A DNA stretch of 5,080 bases from Candidatus Zhuqueibacterota bacterium. Its GTDB lineage: Bacteria > SM23-31. Shown here one piece after another: positions 1 through 5,080 of the stretch (positions within the stretch are counted from its first letter, which is position 1; each line of letters opens with the position of its first letter). Made by a program: the position numbers and the translations under genes. Location: positions 1-5,080 of the forward strand of contig JADFON010000185.1 in NCBI GenBank assembly GCA_022562855.1, in the 5' to 3' direction. The notes under the pieces were generated by a model. It ran no database searches and was not told the DNA's origin. It was given only the letters and a program-made list of their open reading frames with translations.

Positions 1-1087
1 CCTGCACGTTCGGTCCCGGGCTTGGTGGTAATTGCTCGTTGATATCAGCGAGCTTTGCCTGGTGTTGCTCACGCTGTTCATCCGATAATCCTTGAAGAGC
101 CCCACGACCGCCACCGCGTCCGCCACGACCACCGCCTCCTCTTCCTCCTCTGCCGCCCCCGGAAGGAATTCCAAATTCCTCACGAAGCGCGGAAAGAGCT
201 TCCTGGCGTTCAGGGGAATCGGGTTCTCTTGCTTTTACATAACTGCCCAAAGCGACCGTCTGCATTACACCACCGTTTTCCTTTAAAGCAAGGAGTTGTT
301 CGTCATCGAGATTTCTTCCTACGTCGGCAAGAGCGCGTACCGATGAATGAGAAGCCATGACAGGAGCTTTCGAAAGACGGATGATATCGAGCATTGTCTT
401 TTTCGATGAATGGGATACGTCTATCATGATACCGACTCTGTTCAATTCGGCGATCAATTGCTCTCCAAGCTCATTGACCCCGTCATAAATGGAATCCTCT
501 TCATTTCTTCCGGTTTGAGAATCTGCAAACTGGCTGTGACCGTTGTGGGTGAGCGACATGTAACGGGCGCCGCGACGGTAAAAATCCTCCACTTTTGACA
601 GGTCTTCCCCAATAGGGTAGGCATTTTCAACACCGATCATCACGACTTTTTTACCGGTTGCGGCGATTCTCCTGACATCAGCTTCCGTCAATGCCAGTTC
701 TATTCTATCCGGCGCTTTTTCCTCGGCCAGCCAGTGAATCGCATCAAACTTTGCGATTGCCGTAGCATGAGCGTTTTCATATCCTTCCGGCGTCCGGTCA
801 CCCTGACCGACATAAACGATCATAAACGACACATCCAGACCGCCGGCTTCCATTTTTGGAAGATTGACCTTGGTGTCAATATCGTTGGAATAATTTCGTT
901 CCTCCGTAAAATTATTAGGGTTTATATCGTTATGCGTATCGAGTGTTATCACCCGCTCATGTATACCGCGCGCGTATTCTTCCAGTTCTGCGGTTGTCAT
1001 GGTGCCGACATCGGGTTGTGAAGAGCACATAATAAAAATCCCGAATAACCCGATAACCAGAAAAAATAAATAACGTTTTACCGACAT
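1..1087 (-). CDS. Membrane (renal-type) dipeptidase, peptidase family M19, C-terminus off the window
   Basis: This is a zinc dipeptidase that hydrolyses dipeptides, probably in the periplasm or anchored to a membrane. The window holds 362 codons from the ATG, and the gene runs off the left edge. The N-terminus has a hydrophobic segment (residues 5-20) followed by C21-S-S, which resembles a lipoprotein signal with a non-canonical lipobox (F-I-M-C). Family metal ligands are visible: H52 and D54 in T-H-N-D, E154 in I-G-V-E-N, H226 in D-V-S-H-S and H247 in A-S-H-S-S. H181 (L-T-H-N-G-H) and R258 (G-R-N-L) match the substrate-binding His and Arg. Spacings between these residues agree with mammalian DPEP1 as I remember it. 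The later S-D-F-D-G motif is expected beyond the edge. A 20-residue Gly/Arg tract (310-329) is inserted after L-R-E-E-F-G. The start is supported by AGGAGG five bases upstream. It is the second gene of an operon with the S9 peptidase. The family call is firm; substrate preference is unknown. Confidence 0.93.
   Translation of the reverse strand, partial: MSVKRYLFFLVIGLFGIFIMCSSQPDVGTMTTAELEEYARGIHERVITLDTHNDINPNNFTEERNYSNDIDTKVNLPKMEAGGLDVSFMIVYVGQGDRTPEGYENAHATAIAKFDAIHWLAEEKAPDRIELALTEADVRRIAATGKKVVMIGVENAYPIGEDLSKVEDFYRRGARYMSLTHNGHSQFADSQTGRNEEDSIYDGVNELGEQLIAELNRVGIMIDVSHSSKKTMLDIIRLSKAPVMASHSSVRALADVGRNLDDEQLLALKENGGVMQTVALGSYVKAREPDSPERQEALSALREEFGIPSGGGRGGRGGGGRGGRGGGRGALQGLSDEQREQHQAKLADINEQLPPSPGPNVQ
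101..160 (-). repeat. Gly/Arg-only low-complexity tract (RGG-like) inside the M19 dipeptidase
   Basis: Residues 310-329 of the dipeptidase consist only of glycine (15) and arginine (5), with Arg at 313, 316, 321, 324 and 328. The codons are mixed (AGA, CGT and CGC for Arg; GGA, GGC, GGT and GGG for Gly), so this is not a simple DNA repeat; the amino acid composition appears to be what is kept. It lies in the segment between the R-N-L-D-D-E helix and the expected last catalytic-barrel strand. The following sequence (G-L-S-D-E-Q-R-E-Q, then L-P-P) looks like the ordinary continuation of this dipeptidase subfamily. Confidence 0.85.
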
Positions 1088-1088
1088 T

Positions 1089-3350
1089 TCAACCTCCTAT
1101 TTTTTTATTCTTTTTTTCTCTTTCTTCATCAACTTTGTCAAAGTGCTTATTATACCAGGAAATAATCCTGTTCCAGTGATCGTGAAAATCTGAGACAGTG
1201 CTTGAAGCGCCGGCTCCGTGTCCCCCGTTCATATAATGCACCCATTCAACGTCCTTGTCGAGACGGCGGAGGGCATAGTACATCTCTCTTTGATTTGTTG
1301 CGGGAACGTTCCAGTCGCCCTCACCCGTCAACATCAGCAGCGGCGTCTCGATTCTATCGGCAAACATTATTGCCGAATGCTGGATATATTTTTGCGGCTG
1401 TTCCCACAAGGTTGCGCCAATCCTGTCCTGCCCGCGTTCGGCGGCGGAATAGTTCCTGACGCCTATCTTGGGACTGTCGCCAAGAAAACTTATGATGTTC
1501 ACCTTTCCCGATATATTGATTGCGGCGGCGAACCGGTTTGTCTGTGTTATCAACAGGTTCGTTGCATAACCGCCGTAACTTGTTCCGTGAACACCGATTT
1601 TCTCCGCATCGACCAGACCCCTCTCGATAAGCTTGTTAACGCCTGAAGTTATCCCTTTCATCCATGCTTCGCCGGGAAATCCTTCTTCCAATTCAACGGA
1701 CGGGCGGAATCCAAAAAACCCGGCATTCGTTATTAAATTCATGTTGTTATTCCAGCCGTTTCTAAAAAATTCCTCATATATTTCGCATACAAGCGGGTAT
1801 TTTTTACCCTCCACATAATCAACCGGATAGTAAAGAATTCCATAAAGTTCGTTGCCGTCAACTCCAAGATACTTAATAAGTTCGCTTCTTGTAGTTTTCC
1901 TGTTATTGATCCATGGATTGAGATCGGTTAGTTGGGTGGAAGAAGAAAAATTTATGTCGGTTATATATAAATTGTTAGGCAGATCGCCGTTTGAAAATGA
2001 ATAAATTATCTTCTCTCCCTCTTCCGTAAACCGAATCCCGCTGTATAGATTGCTGTCTTTGACAAGCGTCGACATCTGCCTGCTTTGAAGGTCATATCTT
2101 GTGATTCCTCGCTCCCATTTGTCTTTCGCGGAGTAGGTCATGTAGAGATACCTGCCGTCGGACGACCAGTTTGTCACACTCACTGCCGGCGCTGTTTCCC
2201 TGTCTTCAGGAAATTCATATACCAGGTCCATAGACCCTGCCTGAATATCGAACAAATGATACCCTTGCTGCGAGCTCAAAAGCAGATCCGAATCGTCGGG
2301 ACTCCATCTCATCATTGAATAACGGAGTTTAGTCGTATCGTCTTCGCTAATCTGCCCACGAAATTCCTTTGTGAGGTTTTTTCCTTCTTCTTCGAAAACC
2401 GATTGAATAAATACGTCCCCTTTTTCTGCATAGGCGTATGTATTGTTTTTATCATTCCAATTCGGGTTGAACCTGCTTGTGCTTTTTTCACGGATCGATT
2501 TCGGTTCTCCGTCTTGAAAATCAAGCATAAACATCTCAAATTCCGAGCCGCCGGTACGGGTATAGGAAGTCTTTAAAGGTTTTATTTTTGTGTACGTAAC
2601 GAATTTTCCATCTTCAGACTGCCTGATTCCACTCACCCGCAATTCCGTCAACAGTTCTTTTACATCGCCATTCAAGCCAACTACAGCAGGGATCTGTAAA
2701 GCGGAATTGGAGCGGACTTCGTCCCATGCGAGGAACGGCTTTTTTGAGTCCCGCACGATTATGGGTCCTTCGGAGAGCGCAAGGAATTCGTTCCTGGATC
2801 GTTCAGCCCATCCTATATCACGTAAAGCCAGCAGTATTCCGCTTCCGTCAGGACGCCACTGCAGGAAAGAGTTCGACGCTATTTTTTTATCTGTTTTCAG
2901 ATCGACACGCCTTACTTTGTCATTTTCCCATTCATATATATTGAGGAGAAAATCATCGCCTTCCCGTAGAAAAAACGCTAATAATCTGCCGTCGGGCGAC
3001 CAATTTAACGAACGGGTCTGCACTTTTTCATCATATAAAGTTCTCATCTCCTTTGTTTCCGTGTCGAGCACAACAAATTCAGCGACCGATCTGGAAACAT
3101 AAGTAGGATCACCGAACCGCAGGTGGTCGACATTCAGTCTGTCTCTTCTCATGCCGATTGTTCCGGCAATGTACCGTCCATCGTCGGTTATACTTCTTAC
3201 AGAAAACGACCGCAGGTTGAGAACGTCTTCCGACGTGAAAGCCTGTTTTGCGGAATATTGCGCCAGAGAAGAAGACCCGGCTGTGAACAAAAATAAAAGT
3301 ACCACAAATACAATATTCAGTTTTCTTATATTTGTATACTTTAAAATCAT
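1089..3350 (-). CDS. Secreted S9-family (prolyl oligopeptidase-like) serine peptidase
   Basis: This is a 753-residue exported serine peptidase expected to cleave oligopeptides in the periplasm or outside the cell. A signal peptide is visible: basic residues up to K13, a hydrophobic core at 14-24, and a probable cleavage after S-L-A30. Residues about 45-480 form a beta-propeller with repeated W-S-P-D-G-like blade motifs (near 117-121, 165-169, 349-353 and 395-399). Residues about 488-735 are the alpha/beta-hydrolase domain with nucleophile S591 in G-T-S-Y-G-G, acid D679 in G-E-G-D-W-N-V-P and H711 in G-G-H-G. The length is normal for S9. The classical G-G-P-G-type strand of DPP4/POP enzymes is replaced by E-I-Y-E-E-F (523-528), so it belongs to a divergent S9 branch and post-proline specificity cannot be assumed. 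It is first in an operon with the M19 dipeptidase. The start has a good ribosome site (AGGGAGGA) six bases upstream and a promoter about 90 bases upstream. Family is certain, subfamily is not. Confidence 0.95.
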   Translation of the reverse strand: MILKYTNIRKLNIVFVVLLFLFTAGSSSLAQYSAKQAFTSEDVLNLRSFSVRSITDDGRYIAGTIGMRRDRLNVDHLRFGDPTYVSRSVAEFVVLDTETKEMRTLYDEKVQTRSLNWSPDGRLLAFFLREGDDFLLNIYEWENDKVRRVDLKTDKKIASNSFLQWRPDGSGILLALRDIGWAERSRNEFLALSEGPIIVRDSKKPFLAWDEVRSNSALQIPAVVGLNGDVKELLTELRVSGIRQSEDGKFVTYTKIKPLKTSYTRTGGSEFEMFMLDFQDGEPKSIREKSTSRFNPNWNDKNNTYAYAEKGDVFIQSVFEEEGKNLTKEFRGQISEDDTTKLRYSMMRWSPDDSDLLLSSQQGYHLFDIQAGSMDLVYEFPEDRETAPAVSVTNWSSDGRYLYMTYSAKDKWERGITRYDLQSRQMSTLVKDSNLYSGIRFTEEGEKIIYSFSNGDLPNNLYITDINFSSSTQLTDLNPWINNRKTTRSELIKYLGVDGNELYGILYYPVDYVEGKKYPLVCEIYEEFFRNGWNNNMNLITNAGFFGFRPSVELEEGFPGEAWMKGITSGVNKLIERGLVDAEKIGVHGTSYGGYATNLLITQTNRFAAAINISGKVNIISFLGDSPKIGVRNYSAAERGQDRIGATLWEQPQKYIQHSAIMFADRIETPLLMLTGEGDWNVPATNQREMYYALRRLDKDVEWVHYMNGGHGAGASSTVSDFHDHWNRIISWYNKHFDKVDEEREKKNKKIGG
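1093..1098 (-). promoter_or_regulatory. Shine-Dalgarno site of the dipeptidase, embedded in the end of the S9 gene
   Basis: The minus strand reads AGGAGG, then five bases, then ATG at 1087. The site overlaps the last Ile-Gly-Gly codons of the S9 peptidase, whose TGA (1091-1089) is separated from the dipeptidase ATG by one A. Ribosomes finishing the upstream gene would sit on this site, so translational coupling is likely. The strong match also fixes the dipeptidase start. Confidence 0.85.
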
Positions 3351-3356
3351 TAATGA

Positions 3357-3364
3357 TCCTCCCT
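3357..3364 (-). promoter_or_regulatory. Shine-Dalgarno site of the S9 peptidase gene
   Basis: The minus strand reads AGGGAGGA, then six bases, then ATG at 3350. This site selects that start, which also gives a complete signal peptide directly behind the Met. Confidence 0.8.
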
Positions 3365-3392
3365 GCCCTTATATTGAAATTTTTGTAAAGGA

Positions 3393-3403
3393 CTATCAGA
3401 TAG
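3393..3403. repeat. Small palindrome in the S9 operon leader (possible operator)
   Basis: CTATC-A-GATAG is a perfect inverted repeat with a one-base centre. It lies about 28-38 bases downstream of the predicted start of the peptidase transcript. A repressor could bind here, but eleven bases is short enough to occur by chance. Confidence 0.3.
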
Positions 3404-3437
3404 GTATTTGGAAGCGCTCTAAGGAATGAATATGAAG

Positions 3438-3466
3438 AATATAATAATAATCATTCCTATGGTCAA
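3438..3466 (-). promoter_or_regulatory. Sigma70-type promoter for the S9-M19 peptidase operon
   Basis: The minus strand has TTGACC (3466-3461), a 17-base spacer and TATATT (3443-3438), each box differing from consensus by one base. The predicted start is near 3431, giving a leader of about 80 bases before the ATG at 3350. Position, orientation and optimal spacing all fit. It is the only good match upstream of the operon. Confidence 0.7.
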
Positions 3467-3539
3467 GGGGAAAAGTGAAGAGCAGCGCAAGATAATTGAA
3501 TTAAGGAAACGCCGCATCAGGAGAAAAATTGGAGCAAAT

Positions 3540-3569
3540 TATCGAAATTATTGAATCCTCGTATCGAAA
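3540..3569. repeat. Two direct copies of TATCGAAA, 22 bases apart
   Basis: TATCGAAA occurs at 3540-3547 and again at 3562-3569, a start-to-start distance of 22 bases (about two DNA helical turns), so both copies face the same side. They lie roughly midway between the two divergent promoters, where a regulator acting on one or both could bind. No regulator family is indicated. Confidence 0.35.
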
Positions 3570-3593
3570 GAATAGACATACATCAGAAAGTCT

Positions 3594-3634
3594 TGCCGCC
3601 GGAAGTTGAAAAAGCGGCTTCTCTTATTGCGGCA
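3594..3634. repeat. GC-rich inverted repeats upstream of the nhaC promoter
   Basis: TGCCGC (3594-3599) can pair with GCGGCA (3629-3634), and its inner GCCGC can instead pair with GCGGC at 3614-3618. The arms stand out in AT-rich surroundings. No T-tract follows on either strand, so this is not a standard terminator. A protein-binding site or chance are both possible. Confidence 0.25.
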
Positions 3635-3659
3635 TCACATACATTTTGCCTATTTAGGG

Positions 3660-3688
3660 TTGACATTAAGATAAAGAAAGAATATCTT
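3660..3688 (+). promoter_or_regulatory. nhaC: Sigma70-type promoter for nhaC
   Basis: A perfect TTGACA (3660-3665), a 17-base spacer and TATCTT (3683-3688, four of six consensus bases) lie 34 bases before the nhaC ATG. The predicted start is near 3695, leaving a short leader of about 28 bases that contains the ribosome site. Confidence 0.75.
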
Positions 3689-3700
3689 AGAAATTTCTAA
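3687..3700. promoter_or_regulatory. Perfect 14-base palindrome at the nhaC transcription start (candidate operator)
   Basis: TTAGAAATTTCTAA is identical to its reverse complement. It overlaps the last two bases of the -10 box and spans the predicted start point. A dimeric repressor bound here would block RNA polymerase, so it is a good operator candidate for control of the antiporter. Which regulator, and whether it senses Na+ or pH, cannot be told from the window. Confidence 0.5.
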
Positions 3701-3711
3701 CTGTGCAAATG

Positions 3712-3717
3712 AAAGGG
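3712..3717 (+). promoter_or_regulatory. nhaC: Shine-Dalgarno site of nhaC
   Basis: AAAGGG lies five bases before the ATG at 3723. This is a moderate match, and it supports that start over internal Met codons. Confidence 0.65.
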
Positions 3718-3722
3718 TTAAC

Positions 3723-4979
3723 ATGACTGATGATTCGAGAAAAACACCGGGATTGGGTATCTCACTTGTTCCTGTATTATTCCTGATCGTAGTATTGGGC
3801 TATTCAATATTCGGACTTGGTCTCGACCTCGATAACGGCGGTTCGCATATACCTATCATACTTGCAACAGCGATGGCGTCGATAGTCGCCATAAGGCTTG
3901 GTTACAGTTGGAATGAGATACAGGCAGGATTGATAAAGGGTATAACCTTAGCACTACAGGCATGTCTGATCCTTATGGTGATCGGCTGTCTTATCGGCAC
4001 CTGGATTCACAGCGGAATCGTTCCGAGTATGATCTATTTTGGGTTAAAACTGATCTCTCCTTCGATCTTCCTGGTAACCGCCTGTCTTATCTGCTGTGTT
4101 GTTTCGCTGGCTACCGGGAGTTCGTGGTCGACCGCTGGAACGGTCGGTGTTGCGCTTATCGGTATCGGCTCCGCGATGCAAATTCCTCTTGGGATGGTTG
4201 GAGGAGCTGTAATTTCCGGCGCTTATTTTGGCGATAAAATGTCCCCGCTTTCCGACACGACAAACCTGGCGCCCGCAACAGTGGGTACCGATTTATTTAC
4301 ACATATCAGGCATATGATTTATACTGTAACTCCAAGTCTGATTATTGCCTTAATTATTTATACGATTCTCGGTTTTAAATATGGAAGCGGATCCATCGAC
4401 CAGCAAACCGTAAACACTATGTTGACGACCCTTCAAGGAAATTTTACTATCAGTGTCTGGCTTCTGATGCCTGTTGTCCTGGTGATTTTTATGGTAGTAT
4501 ATAAAATTCCCGCATTACCGGCATTATTTGGCGGAGCGGCATTCGGCGGATTGATTGCGATTGCGATGCAAGGCGCATCACTGAGTGAGGTTATCCAGGT
4601 ATCTTATCTCGGTTTTACAGCCAATACGGGAGTTGAGACGATTGACAGCTTGTTATCGCGCGGAGGTCTCAGTTCAATGCTTGCTACGGTTTCTCTCATC
4701 TTTGCGGCGCTTGCTTTTGGAGGTGTTATGGAAGCGAGCGGTATGCTGGGAACTATCGCAGCTTCAATTTTGAGTCTTGCAAAGTCTACCGGCTCGCTTA
4801 TTGCCGCAACAGTTGTCACCTGCATCGGGATGAACATTGTAGCGCCGGACCAGTATTTGTCTATAGTGATCCCGGGAAGAATGTACAAAAAGGCATACGA
4901 AGAATACAATCTTCATCCAAAAAATCTTTCACGTGTGCTGGAAGATTCAGGTACACTGAGTTCCCCGTTGATACCCTGA
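3723..4979 (+). CDS. nhaC: NhaC-family Na+/H+ antiporter, ended by TGA at a conserved Trp position
   Basis: This is an inner-membrane secondary transporter of the NhaC family, which exchanges Na+ (in some members other substrates, such as malate/lactate in MleN) for H+. The 418-residue frame has about ten hydrophobic segments (roughly 11-31, 43-59, 74-96, 113-130, 138-150, 196-217, 243-260, 263-283, 318-340 and 344-366). Family motifs are clear: G-T-W-I-H-S-G-I-V-P at 92-101, A-T-G-S-S-W-S-T at 130-137, G-D-K-M-S-P-L-S-D-T-T-N at 170-181 and L-E-D-S-G-T at 406-411. The frame stops at TGA (4977-4979) right after S-P-L-I-P, where the family continues W-N-T-C-G. The same frame resumes with that sequence, so the protein is truncated by about 35 or more residues unless the stop is read through or is an error. 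Family members usually have about 450-500 residues. Trp elsewhere in the gene is TGG. It has its own promoter and faces away from the peptidase operon. The family call is firm; functional status is uncertain. Confidence 0.9.
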   Translation: MTDDSRKTPGLGISLVPVLFLIVVLGYSIFGLGLDLDNGGSHIPIILATAMASIVAIRLGYSWNEIQAGLIKGITLALQACLILMVIGCLIGTWIHSGIVPSMIYFGLKLISPSIFLVTACLICCVVSLATGSSWSTAGTVGVALIGIGSAMQIPLGMVGGAVISGAYFGDKMSPLSDTTNLAPATVGTDLFTHIRHMIYTVTPSLIIALIIYTILGFKYGSGSIDQQTVNTMLTTLQGNFTISVWLLMPVVLVIFMVVYKIPALPALFGGAAFGGLIAIAMQGASLSEVIQVSYLGFTANTGVETIDSLLSRGGLSSMLATVSLIFAALAFGGVMEASGMLGTIAASILSLAKSTGSLIAATVVTCIGMNIVAPDQYLSIVIPGRMYKKAYEEYNLHPKNLSRVLEDSGTLSSPLIP

Positions 4980-5080
4980 AACACATGCGGGGCATTTATG
5001 GGTACCACTCTTGGGGTTGCCGCATTCGATTTTAATCTTGGCATAATGTATTCGTTTGCACCGTTCGCCTTTCTAAACCT
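4977..5080 (+). pseudogene. nhaC: In-frame continuation of nhaC after the TGA stop (C-terminal part, cut by the window edge)
   Basis: Read in the frame of nhaC, the bases after TGA encode N-T-C-G-A-F-M-G-T-T-L-G-V, then a hydrophobic stretch ending in F-A-F-L-N at the edge (33 complete codons, no further stop). This is the normal C-terminal sequence of NhaC antiporters, where P-W-N-T-C-G precedes the last membrane segment. A single G to A change (TGG to TGA) explains the break. There is no frameshift and no ribosome site of its own, so it is not a separate gene. Confidence 0.8.

Larger units (their letters stand above)
3351..3722. other. Divergent intergenic region between the peptidase operon and nhaC
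   Basis: These 372 bases separate two divergently transcribed units. I see one promoter for each side, with their -35 boxes about 193 bases apart. Operator-like palindromes lie near each start point, and a direct-repeat pair sits in the middle. No convincing gene is present: the longest open frame without a stop, about 3499-3700 on the plus strand, has no ATG start and runs through the nhaC promoter. Its central part (around V-L-P-P-E-V-E-K-A-A) reads like protein but I do not recognise it, so it may be decayed coding sequence or chance. No terminator is evident. Confidence 0.7.

Noticed and set aside
55-360. Plus-strand open frame of 101 codons
   Set aside because: Antisense to the M19 dipeptidase, whose catalytic motifs are clear. 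It has no ribosome site and is His/Arg/Pro-rich as expected from reading the opposite strand.
1218-1646. Plus-strand open frame of 142 codons
   Set aside because: Antisense to the catalytic domain of the S9 peptidase; no family resemblance.
2590-3102. Plus-strand open frame of 170 codons
   Set aside because: Antisense to the beta-propeller of the S9 peptidase; Ser/Arg-rich shadow with no ribosome site or domain.
3432-3554. Small plus-strand frame of 40 codons (M-K-N-I-I-I-I-I-P) with AAGGA upstream
   Set aside because: Its first codons coincide with the -10 box and spacer of the opposite-strand peptidase promoter, and the rest is a Lys/Arg-rich stretch without recognisable features. Probably chance.
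3594-3634. Rho-independent terminator
   Set aside because: GC-rich arms exist but no T-run follows on either strand, and both flanking genes point away from this region, so no transcript is expected to end here.
4604-4909. Minus-strand open frame of 101 codons
   Set aside because: Antisense to the conserved C-terminal half of NhaC; a shadow frame.
4977-4979. Genome-wide reassignment of UGA to Trp
   Set aside because: TGA ends the S9 gene directly before the dipeptidase start, and no other in-frame TGA appears in about 1,530 codons of real coding sequence.
4977-5024. UGA as selenocysteine, with a bacterial SECIS hairpin formed by TGCGG (4986-4990) and CCGCA (5020-5024)
   Set aside because: The family position is Trp, not Cys or Sec. 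The stem is only five pairs around a 29-base interior with no good apical loop at the usual distance, and the bases are constrained by the conserved N-T-C-G-A coding sequence.

Overview
The window looks like chromosomal DNA from a Gram-negative-type bacterium of moderate GC content. It shows strong AGGAGG-type ribosome binding sites and near-consensus sigma70-type promoters (TTGACA/TATAAT-like). Two exported peptidases suggest a heterotroph that digests peptides outside the cytoplasm. The peptidases resemble those of the Bacteroidota/Calditrichota/Marinimicrobia-like (FCB) assemblage. The promoters, however, are not the TTTG/TAnnTTTG type of true Bacteroidetes, so the assignment is tentative and rests on remembered family resemblance. 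There are no RNA genes, CRISPR arrays or mobile elements.

Left part (1-3350, minus strand): a two-gene peptidase operon. The first gene (3350 to 1089) encodes a secreted S9 (prolyl-oligopeptidase family) serine peptidase with a beta-propeller and an alpha/beta-hydrolase domain. One base after its stop codon begins an M19 membrane dipeptidase (1087 leftward, running off the window). Its Shine-Dalgarno sequence lies inside the last codons of the S9 gene, which suggests translational coupling. Together the two would cut oligopeptides and then dipeptides in the periplasm or at the cell surface. The dipeptidase carries an unusual Gly/Arg-only tract.

Middle (3351-3722): a 372-base divergent intergenic region. 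It holds a good promoter for each side (minus: TTGACC-17-TATATT; plus: TTGACA-17-TATCTT). A perfect 14-base palindrome sits on the predicted nhaC start point. There is also a small palindrome in the S9 leader and a pair of direct repeats 22 bases apart. This looks like a regulated divergent promoter region, possibly with remnants of an old coding sequence.

Right part (3723-5080, plus strand): an NhaC-family Na+/H+ antiporter gene. Its frame is closed by TGA at 4977-4979, exactly where the family has a conserved Trp in the P-W-N-T-C-G motif. Recognisable NhaC sequence then continues in the same frame to the window edge. This is the most notable feature of the window: a nonsense mutation, a sequencing error, or a site of UGA readthrough. 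I do not see an obviously new multi-gene system here.
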